Assembly (NCBI GenBank): GCA_021796375.1
Contig: JAJYJF010000151.1
Span: forward strand, 1 to 6,130
Source of the DNA: Chloroflexota bacterium
Lineage (GTDB): Bacteria > Chloroflexota > Anaerolineae > Anaerolineales > Anaerolineaceae
Direction of reading: 5' to 3'
DNA length: 6,130 nt
Shown piece by piece: positions 1 to 6,130 of the stretch (position 1 is its first letter; every line of letters begins with the position of its first letter). The notes under the pieces are model-generated. The model searched no databases. It saw nothing but the letters and a program-made list of their open reading frames with translations, and was not told the origin of the DNA. The translations under genes were made by a program, and so were the position numbers.

Positions 1-176
1 CGATCTGGACCCGCAGCCCCCCAGGCGGCCGTCTCTCCCCGGAAGGACTGAACCAGCGGGGTGAGCAGGATCGGGATGCCGGTCAGGATCAGGAAAACAA
101 GGAAACCGGGTGAGGGATTTTTCTCCGTTCTGGTGATCGTCCTGCCTGGGGGAGGGGCAGGCGCGGGATTAACCAC
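1..176 (-). CDS. Partial N-terminus of a putative membrane protein (function unknown)
   Basis: This is an open frame of 58 codons that runs off the left edge, so only the N-terminus is visible. The only possible start is GTG at 176-174, because an in-frame TGA lies directly before it at 179-177. Residues 1-23 are rich in Pro and carry Arg12, Arg16 and Lys19. Residues 24-42 are strongly hydrophobic (reading GFLVFLILTGIPILLTPLV) and look like one membrane segment or signal anchor with a cytoplasmic N-terminus. About 25 of the last 31 codons end in G or C, which matches the neighbouring genes and supports real coding. No Shine-Dalgarno sits at normal distance from the GTG; the nearest purine-rich stretch is about 27 bases upstream, inside the hairpin after ilvE. 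I do not recognise the family. It follows the hairpin on the same strand, so it is probably a separate transcription unit or weakly linked to the operon. The strand and frame are likely; the start is uncertain. Confidence 0.5.
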   Translation of the reverse strand, partial: MVNPAPAPPPGRTITRTEKNPSPGFLVFLILTGIPILLTPLVQSFRGETAAWGAAGPD

Positions 177-194
177 TCAAAGAGAAACTGAAGC

Positions 195-221
195 GGGTCG
201 ACCTCCTGAGGGGGTCGACCC
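195..221 (-). terminator. Hairpin after ilvE, possible terminator
   Basis: A perfect 9-bp inverted repeat (GGGTCGACC at 195-203, GGTCGACCC at 213-221) begins 29 bases past the ilvE stop. In the minus-strand RNA the stem continues after one C-A mismatch with two more G-C pairs and closes on a three-base loop. Downstream the RNA is only loosely U-rich (GCUUCAGUUUCUCUUU), so it lacks the tight U-run of a classical intrinsic terminator. Position at the end of the operon and high stem stability favour a terminator or a 3'-end stabiliser. Each arm also contains the self-complementary GGTCGACC, so a protein-binding role is a weaker alternative. Confidence 0.55.
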
Positions 222-227
222 ATTCTA

Positions 228-245
228 TTGAACTATCCTGTTCAA
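228..245. repeat. Short inverted repeat between ilvE and the larger hairpin
   Basis: TTGAAC at 228-233 and GTTCAA at 240-245 form a perfect 6-bp inverted repeat with a 6-base spacer. It lies 5 bases beyond the ilvE stop codon and directly before the stronger hairpin at 195-221, giving two tandem hairpins in the 3' untranslated part of the message. A 6-bp repeat is short enough to occur by chance, and it could equally be a small operator for the gene to the left. Confidence 0.3.
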
Positions 246-250
246 CCTGT

Positions 251-1216
251 TTACTTCTCCGCCATGCTGTTTGTCTTTGCCGGGATCGTGGCCGGGGTAC
301 CGACCGGATCCAGCCATTCGGCCGAGCGCGCGCCGTTGCCGTGCACAGTCTCGTGGAAGGTCTTCTGGATGGCGCGGGTAACCGGGCCCATCTTGCCGTT
401 GCCGATGGTGCGGAAATCCACCTCGGTGACCGCGATGCACTCGGCCGCGGTGCCGGTGAGGAACATCTCGTCAGCGATGTAGAGCTGGTCGCGCGAGATG
501 GGCAGCTCGAGCACCTCATAGCCCATGTCCTTCGCCACGGTGATCAGCGAATCGCGGGTGATGCCCTCCAGGATCTCGGCCGTGTAGGGGGTGTACAGCT
601 TGCCGCCGCGCACCAGGAACAGGTTCTCGCCGGTACATTCCGCCACGTAGCCCTGCGGGTCGAGCATGATGGCTTCGTCGAAGCCCAGCCTAGCCGATTC
701 GGTCTTGGCCAGCACCGAGTTGGCGTAGTTGCCGCTGATCTTGGCTTTGGTCATCATCACGTTCGGGTGGTGGCGGGTGAACGAGGACACGTTCATGCGG
801 ATCCCGGATTCGAGGGCTTCCTCGCCCAGGTAATCGCTCCACTCCCACACGGCGATCCCCAGATTGGCTTGACCCACGTCGATATTCAGGTTGGGGTTCG
901 GCGTGGTGTGATAGATCAGCGGGCGGATGTAGCATTGGCGAAAGCCGTTGGCCGAGATCGTCAGCATGATCGCATCCCGGATGTCGGAAGCGGTCCATGG
1001 GACCTCCCGGAAGCCGAGGATCTTGGCGGAGTTCAGCAGCCGGTCGACGTGCTCATTCATCCGGAATACCGCCGGACCTTGATTGGTGTCGTAGCAGCGG
1101 ATGCCCTCAAATACGGCGAGGCCGTAATGCAGCCCAGAGGTCAGAAAGTGGACGTTGGCTTTCTCGAACGGGACCAGGTCGCCGTTCATCCAGATGAAGC
1201 TTGATTCTAAGCCCAT
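251..1216 (-). CDS. ilvE: Branched-chain amino acid aminotransferase
   Basis: The gene encodes a 321-residue PLP-dependent fold-type IV aminotransferase. It transfers an amino group between glutamate and the 2-oxo acids of Ile, Leu and Val, the last step of their synthesis, in the cytoplasm. Visible hallmarks are the HYG motif with FEGIR (residues 30-40), the PLP lysine in TKAKISGNY (Lys159, Tyr164), the EC-T-GENLF cofactor motif (193-200) and the phosphate-binding FLTGTAAE (252-259). GPVTRAIQ (277-284) and the closing WLDPV (301-305) also match IlvE class I rather than D-amino acid transaminase or aminodeoxychorismate lyase. The protein continues about 16 residues past WLDPV, a small low-complexity tail. 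Start ATG at 1216-1214 is fixed by the GAGGAG ribosome site six bases upstream. The gene is last in the operon, 64 bases after leuB, and is followed by two hairpins. It appears intact. Confidence 0.96.
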   Translation of the reverse strand: MGLESSFIWMNGDLVPFEKANVHFLTSGLHYGLAVFEGIRCYDTNQGPAVFRMNEHVDRLLNSAKILGFREVPWTASDIRDAIMLTISANGFRQCYIRPLIYHTTPNPNLNIDVGQANLGIAVWEWSDYLGEEALESGIRMNVSSFTRHHPNVMMTKAKISGNYANSVLAKTESARLGFDEAIMLDPQGYVAECTGENLFLVRGGKLYTPYTAEILEGITRDSLITVAKDMGYEVLELPISRDQLYIADEMFLTGTAAECIAVTEVDFRTIGNGKMGPVTRAIQKTFHETVHGNGARSAEWLDPVGTPATIPAKTNSMAEK

Positions 1217-1222
1217 AGTAGT

Positions 1223-1228
1223 CTCCTC
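1223..1228 (-). promoter_or_regulatory. Shine-Dalgarno of ilvE
   Basis: GAGGAG on the minus strand lies six bases before the ilvE ATG. It is the best ribosome-binding site in the window and suggests that ilvE, unlike the tightly coupled genes upstream, is initiated independently. The rest of the 64-base leuB-ilvE gap shows only a 6-bp inverted repeat (CTAGCC at 1242-1247, GGCTAG at 1272-1277) with a 24-base spacer, and no convincing promoter. Confidence 0.75.
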
Positions 1229-1280
1229 ATAAAGAATAATGCTAGCCAGCCACCTGGAATGGAAAATGCCCGGCTAGAGA

Positions 1281-2342
1281 TTACGCGATGCGCCGCAAGA
1301 TTTCGTCGGCCATGGCGCGCGTGCCCAGGCTGCCGCCCAGGTCGGCCGTCCGGCAGCCGGCGGAGATGCTTTTTTCGACCGCGCTTTCGATCGCGGCCGG
1401 CTCAGCTTCCAGCTTGAAGCTGTAGCGCAGCAGCAGGGCTGCGCTCAGGATGGTCCCGATCGGGTTGGCGATACCGCGCCCGGCGATATCCGGCGCGGAG
1501 CCGTGGATCGGCTCGTACAACCCCGGTCCCTGGGTGGCGAGCGAGGCGGAGGGCAGCATGCCCATCGACCCGGCCAGCACGGAGGATTCGTCGGTCAGGA
1601 TGTCTCCGAACATGTTCTCGGTGACCACCACGTCGAAGCTGGCGGGGCTGGTCACCAGGCGCATGGAAGCGGTGTCGACCAGCATGTGGCTGAGCTCCAC
1701 CTCGGGATAGCGCTCCTTGACCTGGACGGCGACCTGCCGCCACAGGCGCGAGCTCTCCAATACATTGGCCTTATCTACCGAGGTGAGCTTCCGGCGGCGG
1801 CCCTGCGCCAGCCGGAAGGCCAGGTCCACGATCCGCTCGATCTCGAAATCCTGGTACTCGAGGGTATCGACCGCACGGGTGTGGCCGTCGACCACGTCGC
1901 GTCCCTTGGGCTGGCCGAAGTACAGCCCGCCGGTCAGCTCGCGCACCACCACCAGATCCACCCCGGCCAGCTTCTCGGGCTTGAGCGGCGAGGCGCCGAC
2001 GAGCTCCGGATAAACGCGCACCGGGCGCAGGTTGGCAAACACGCCCAGGCCCTTGCGCAGCCCGAGCAGCCCCTGTTCCGGGCGGACTTTGGCCAGGGGG
2101 TCGTCCCACTTTGGGCCGCCGACCGCCCCCAGGAGGACCGCATCGGCGGCCTGGCAGTCGGCGAGGGTCTCGTCGGTCAGCGCGGCGCCGTAGCGGTCGA
2201 TCGAGCAGCCGCCCATCAGGCGCTCGCTGAAGCGAAACGTGTGCCCGTAGCGGCTGGCGACATGCTCCAGCACGCGCACCGCTTCACCGACCACCTCTGG
2301 CCCGATGCCGTCGCCAGGTAAAAGTACGATGTTTGCTTCCAT
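1281..2342 (-). CDS. leuB: 3-isopropylmalate dehydrogenase
   Basis: The product (353 residues) is an NAD-dependent beta-decarboxylating dehydrogenase. It converts 3-isopropylmalate to 2-oxoisocaproate (leucine) and, in organisms with CimA, 3-methylmalate to 2-oxobutyrate (isoleucine). Family signatures in order are GDGIGPE (10-16), GAVGGPKWD (72-80), the substrate loop with RPEQGLLGLRK (87-97) and its Arg residues, and GGLYFG with catalytic Tyr141. These are followed by catalytic Lys191 in DKANVL, the metal aspartates Asp223, Asp247 and Asp251 (the latter two in ENMFGDILTDE), and the NAD-binding EPIHGSAPDIAG (277-288). Length is typical for LeuB. The position that is often Asn in VDNA is Thr224, but this site varies in the family. 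Start ATG at 2342-2340 is one base after the cimA stop, which implies translational coupling; the upstream GGTGGTG is only a weak ribosome site. The stop is TAA at 1281-1283. Confidence 0.97.
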   Translation of the reverse strand: MEANIVLLPGDGIGPEVVGEAVRVLEHVASRYGHTFRFSERLMGGCSIDRYGAALTDETLADCQAADAVLLGAVGGPKWDDPLAKVRPEQGLLGLRKGLGVFANLRPVRVYPELVGASPLKPEKLAGVDLVVVRELTGGLYFGQPKGRDVVDGHTRAVDTLEYQDFEIERIVDLAFRLAQGRRRKLTSVDKANVLESSRLWRQVAVQVKERYPEVELSHMLVDTASMRLVTSPASFDVVVTENMFGDILTDESSVLAGSMGMLPSASLATQGPGLYEPIHGSAPDIAGRGIANPIGTILSAALLLRYSFKLEAEPAAIESAVEKSISAGCRTADLGGSLGTRAMADEILRRIA

Positions 2343-2343
2343 G

Positions 2344-3890
<1,547 letters not shown>

Positions 3891-3894
<4 letters not shown>

Positions 3895-4484
3895 TTTTCC
3901 CCTAGCCTTTGTTCGTAAGCGATAATTTGCGGCTCGAAACCGAGCAGGTAGCCGAGCTCGTCCGTGCCGTTCAGCAAGCAGGTCTTCGAGAAGGGGTCGA
4001 TGGGGAAGCCGACCTTTTCGCCCGAGGGGAGGGTCAGCTCCTGGCTGGCCAGGTCGATGCTGACCTGGGCGGCGGGGATTTCTTCGATCTGCTCGAGCAG
4101 CCGGAGGTGAACCGCGGGCTCGAGGATGAGCGGCAGCAGGCCGTTTTTCAGCGAGTTGCTGCGCAGGATATCCGCGAACGAGGGAGCGATCACCGCGCGA
4201 AAGCCGTAGTCCATGAGCGCCCAGGGGGCATGCTCGCGGGAGGATCCGATGCCGAAGTTCGCGCCGGCGAGGAGCACTGCCGAGCGCTTTGATTCGGGCC
4301 GGTTGAGAACGAAATCGGGTTTCGGCGAGCCATCCGCGTCGTAGCGCCAATCTTCAAACAGATGTTCGCCCAGGCCGGTTTTTTCGGTGGTCTTGAGGAA
4401 GCGCGCCGGGATGACCTGGTCGGTATCGATGTTGTCGATCGGCAGGAGCACCACGGTGGAGGTCAGGGTTGTGAGTTTTTGCAT
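3891..4484 (-). CDS. leuD: 3-isopropylmalate dehydratase small subunit
   Basis: LeuD (197 residues) pairs with LeuC to form the isopropylmalate isomerase, which swaps 2- and 3-isopropylmalate and, with CimA present, isomerises citramalate to 3-methylmalate. It supplies the swivel domain that closes over the LeuC iron-sulfur site. Motifs are DNIDTDQVIPARF (17-29), NFGIGSSREHAPWAL (76-90), FADILRSNSLKNGLLP (103-118) and DPFSKTCLLNGTDELGYLL (163-181). Length matches the roughly 200-residue bacterial type. Start ATG at 4484-4482 gives the usual N-terminus (MQKLTTLTSTVVLLP). The open frame extends upstream to 4805, but that stretch is shadow reading of the leuC end plus intergenic repeat and is not protein. 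No Shine-Dalgarno is visible in the 20 bases before the ATG (CAAATTCTTCT). The stop TGA overlaps the cimA start. The gene is intact. Confidence 0.96.
3899..3903 (-). promoter_or_regulatory. Shine-Dalgarno of cimA
   Basis: AGGGG on the minus strand lies four bases before the GTG start of cimA and within the last codons of leuD. Together with the GTGA stop-start overlap it decides in favour of GTG at 3894 over any upstream start in the same open frame. The protein beginning there aligns directly with the family's usual N-terminus (MIEIYDTTLRDG). Confidence 0.65.
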
Positions 4485-4498
4485 AGAAGAATTTGAAA

Positions 4499-4525
4499 GA
4501 GAATGGTGATTCGAGAATAGTGATT
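4499..4525. repeat. AT-rich degenerate direct repeat in the leuC-leuD gap
   Basis: On the plus strand GAGAATGGTGATT (4499-4511) is followed at a 14-base period by GAGAATAGTGATT (4513-4525), with one mismatch between them. The related TGATTGGTAATTGGG continues to about 4535. The patch is far more AT-rich than the genes around it and sits directly upstream of leuD. It resembles variable intergenic tandem repeats of the GATTGGTAATTGG kind that I recall from many bacterial genomes. No coding or obvious regulatory role is visible. Confidence 0.55.
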
Positions 4526-4562
4526 GGTAATTGGGCCTGTGGGCGTTTGGGTCGAGGATGTT

Positions 4563-4595
4563 CCCCTTTCCCCACTCGAAGCGCGGGGAAAGGGG
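4563..4595. repeat. Perfect 11-bp palindromic repeat in the leuC-leuD gap
   Basis: CCCCTTTCCCC at 4563-4573 is exactly complementary to GGGGAAAGGGG at 4585-4595, with an 11-base loop (ACTCGAAGCGC). On the minus-strand message the element starts 8 bases after the leuC stop and lies between leuC and leuD. No T-run follows on either strand, so it is unlikely to be an intrinsic terminator. The look of the element (CCCCTGGCCCCTTTCCCC, spacer, GGGGAAAGGGG) is that of dispersed palindromic intergenic repeats common in several GC-rich phyla, an assignment from general knowledge. It may protect the leuC 3' end or tune leuD expression. Confidence 0.7.
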
Positions 4596-4603
4596 CCAGG
4601 GGC

Positions 4604-6031
4604 TCAAGTTTTCAGCTTCCTGGCATCCGCCACCCGGCCGGCGACGGCGGTGGCGGCGGCGGTCAGGGGGCTGGCGAGCATGGTGCGGCCTCCCTTGCCC
4701 TGGCGGCCTTCGAAGTTGCGGTTGCTGGTGCTCACGGCCACCTGGCCGGGCGAGAGCTGGTCGCCGTTCATCGCGATGCACATGCTGCAGCCGGGCTCGC
4801 GCCATTCCGCGCCCGCGGCGAGGAAGACCTGGTCCAGGCCTTCAGCCTCGGCCTGCTTCTTCACCTGCTGCGAGCCAGGCACCACCAGCGCGCGCACCCC
4901 CGCGGCGACCTTTCGCCCGGAGAGCACGCTGGCTGCCAGCCGCAGGTCCTCCAGCCGGCCGTTGGTGCAGGAGCCGATAAACACCACATCCACCGGGTGA
5001 CCGATCAGCGGCTGGCCGGGGGTCAGCCCCATGTAGGCCAGCGCTTTTTCCAGCGCGGCTCGCTCGTGCGGGTCGGAGAACGCTGCCGGGTCTGGGACGC
5101 GCCCGGAGACCGGCCGGGCCATACCCGGGTTGGTGCCAAAAGTGATCATCGGCTCCAGCGCCGCGGCGTCCAGGTCTACGGTTTTATCGTACTGGGCGCC
5201 TTCATCGGAGGGCAGCTTCCGCCAGGCAGCGACCGCCTGGTCCCAGGCCGTCCCCTGCGGGGCGAAGCGCCGCCCGGCCACATAAGCGAAGGTGGTATCG
5301 TCCGGGGCGATCATCCCCGCGCGCGCGCCGGCTTCGATGGACATGTTGCAGACGGTCATGCGCTGCTCCATGCTCAGCGCGCGGATGGCGGAACCGCCGT
5401 ATTCCAGCACGTAGCCGGCCCCACCGCCGGTGCCGATCTTCGCGATCAGCGCCAGGATGATATCCTTGCCGGTGATCCCGGCGGGGATCCGGCCGTCGAT
5501 CTGCACCAGGCAGGTTTTGGGCCGGTATTGGAGCAGCGCCTGGGTCGCAAGGACGTGCTCGACCTCGCTGGTGCCGATCCCAAAAGCCAGCGCCCCGAAG
5601 GCGCCGTGGGTGGAGGTATGGCTGTCGCCGCATACCAGCGTCATCCCGGGCTGGGTCAGGCCGAGCTCGGGGCCGATCACGTGGACGATCCCCTGGTTGG
5701 GGCTCTCGAGGCCGTAATACGGGATGTCAAACTCGCGGCAGTTCGCCTCCAGGGCGGCGATCTGCCGGCGGGAAAGCTCATCCGCGAAGGCCATGCGCCC
5801 CAGCGAGGTCCCGTCCGCCGTTCGGGTTGGAACGCCGTGATCCATGGTCGCGGCGGTTTTATCCGGGCGGCGGACCTTGAGGCCCTGCTGGCGCAGCCCC
5901 TCGAACGCCTGGGGAGAGGTCACCTCGTGCACCAGGTGCAGGTCGATGTACAGGACGGCGGGCGAGCCCGGCTCCTGGGCGACGACGTGACCCTCCCAAA
6001 TCTTGTCAAATAGCGTGCGCGGCCCGGTCAT
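4604..6031 (-). CDS. leuC: 3-isopropylmalate dehydratase large subunit
   Basis: LeuC (475 residues) is the aconitase-family catalytic subunit carrying the [4Fe-4S] cluster; with LeuD it isomerises isopropylmalate, and citramalate where CimA operates. The three cluster cysteines are Cys355 in SCTNGR (354-359) and Cys415 and Cys418 in GCSMC (414-418). Other signatures are DHGVPT (64-69), [13 protein letters not shown] (134-146), [14 protein letters not shown] (151-164) and NRNFEGRQG (437-445). Length and motifs fit the bacterial LeuC type (E. coli LeuC is 466 residues) rather than the shorter archaeal or HacA type. ATG at 6031-6029 gives the usual N-terminus ([11 protein letters not shown]) and overlaps the TGA of the preceding gene as ATGA, which points to translational coupling. 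No strong Shine-Dalgarno precedes it. The stop TGA (4606-4604) is followed by the only long gap within the operon. The gene appears intact. Confidence 0.97.
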   Translation of the reverse strand: MTGPRTLFDKIWEGHVVAQEPGSPAVLYIDLHLVHEVTSPQAFEGLRQQGLKVRRPDKTAATMDHGVPTRTADGTSLGRMAFADELSRRQIAALEANCREFDIPYYGLESPNQGIVHVIGPELGLTQPGMTLVCGDSHTSTHGAFGALAFGIGTSEVEHVLATQALLQYRPKTCLVQIDGRIPAGITGKDIILALIAKIGTGGGAGYVLEYGGSAIRALSMEQRMTVCNMSIEAGARAGMIAPDDTTFAYVAGRRFAPQGTAWDQAVAAWRKLPSDEGAQYDKTVDLDAAALEPMITFGTNPGMARPVSGRVPDPAAFSDPHERAALEKALAYMGLTPGQPLIGHPVDVVFIGSCTNGRLEDLRLAASVLSGRKVAAGVRALVVPGSQQVKKQAEAEGLDQVFLAAGAEWREPGCSMCIAMNGDQLSPGQVAVSTSNRNFEGRQGKGGRTMLASPLTAAATAVAGRVADARKLKT

Positions 6032-6130
6032 AAATTATATTTCTCGGTCAGCTCCGCGGACACACCCGGGTCCGGATTGGAGGTGGGTTCGTCCACCGTC
6101 TCGGACGCGCTGGGGTCGGCGGTGAGGCCG
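6028..6130 (-). CDS. C-terminal end of the gene upstream of leuC (unidentified)
   Basis: The last 33 codons and the TGA stop of a gene entering from the right edge are visible. The frame is supported by the ATGA stop-start overlap with leuC and by G or C at about 26 of 33 third positions. The peptide begins [15 protein letters not shown] and ends [10 protein letters not shown]; it is acidic, rich in Ser, Thr, Pro and Asp, and looks like a disordered tail, with no family motif. Position upstream of leuC makes another branched-chain gene (for example leuA, ilvC or ilvN) a reasonable expectation, but nothing in the visible residues establishes which. Confidence 0.6.
   Translation of the reverse strand, partial: GLTADPSASETVDEPTSNPDPGVSAELTEKYNL

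Noticed and set aside
1..108. Plus-strand open frame ending in TGA at about 108 as the end of a gene
   Set aside because: It reads as a charged, motif-free peptide, while the opposite strand has a clear hydrophobic segment and a better codon pattern.
1242..1277. CTAGCC / GGCTAG inverted repeat in the leuB-ilvE gap as a terminator or attenuator
   Set aside because: The stem is only 6 bp with a 24-base loop and no T-run, and it lies inside the operon before a gene with a good ribosome site. Chance is adequate.
3895..4350. Upstream in-frame extension of cimA by 152 codons
   Set aside because: This region is leuD read in another frame. The extension is Arg/Pro-rich junk, while GTG at 3894 with AGGGG gives the family's normal N-terminus.
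4485..4805. Upstream in-frame extension of leuD by 107 codons, suggesting a leuC-leuD fusion
   Set aside because: The extension is out of frame with leuC and covers the leuC end plus the palindromic and AT-rich repeats. LeuD starts naturally at the ATG at 4484, and leuC has its own stop at 4604-4606.
4493..6013. Long plus-strand open frame of about 506 codons opposite leuC
   Set aside because: It is the antisense of an unambiguous leuC and shows no family motif. Long antisense frames are expected where third codon positions are GC-rich.
6032..6130. Possible leader peptide, T-box or promoter for the leu operon upstream of leuC
   Set aside because: The sequence before leuC is coding in the ATGA-overlapping frame, with no leader-like hairpins or runs of Leu or Ile codons. 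The operon promoter must lie beyond the right edge.

Overview
This window is a stretch of high-GC bacterial chromosome. It holds most of one minus-strand operon for branched-chain amino acid synthesis. In transcription order (right to left) the genes are: the tail of an unidentified upstream gene, leuC, leuD, cimA, leuB and ilvE. Past a strong hairpin, a new gene of unknown function starts near the left edge on the same strand. No RNA gene, CRISPR array, transposase, integrase or phage gene is visible. The taxonomic guess is a free-living bacterium, possibly Chloroflexota (Anaerolineae-like). It rests on GC-rich third codon positions, the CimA subtype, the gene order and the style of the intergenic repeats. 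It is an inference, not a sequence match.

Layout: 6028-6130 is the C-terminus of the upstream gene and shares ATGA with the leuC start. leuC lies at 4604-6031. The only sizeable gap inside the operon, 4485-4603 (119 bp), contains a perfect 11-bp palindrome and an AT-rich degenerate direct repeat. leuD (3891-4484) shares GTGA with cimA (2344-3894), which is separated by one base from leuB (1281-2342). A 63-64 bp gap with a good Shine-Dalgarno leads to ilvE (251-1216). Two hairpins at 195-245 follow ilvE. A partial membrane-protein gene occupies 1-176.

How the genes fit: CimA condenses pyruvate and acetyl-CoA to (R)-citramalate. LeuCD isomerises it, and LeuB oxidises and decarboxylates it to 2-oxobutyrate, the isoleucine precursor. 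This bypasses threonine dehydratase. The same LeuCD and LeuB serve leucine synthesis if a LeuA is encoded elsewhere. IlvE performs the last transamination for Ile, Leu and Val. The operon therefore supports a threonine-independent isoleucine route sharing enzymes with leucine synthesis. All five complete genes are intact with their key catalytic residues.

I found no undescribed biological system here. The points worth a second look are small: the repeat-filled leuC-leuD gap with no Shine-Dalgarno before leuD, the hairpin after ilvE, and the two partial genes at the edges.
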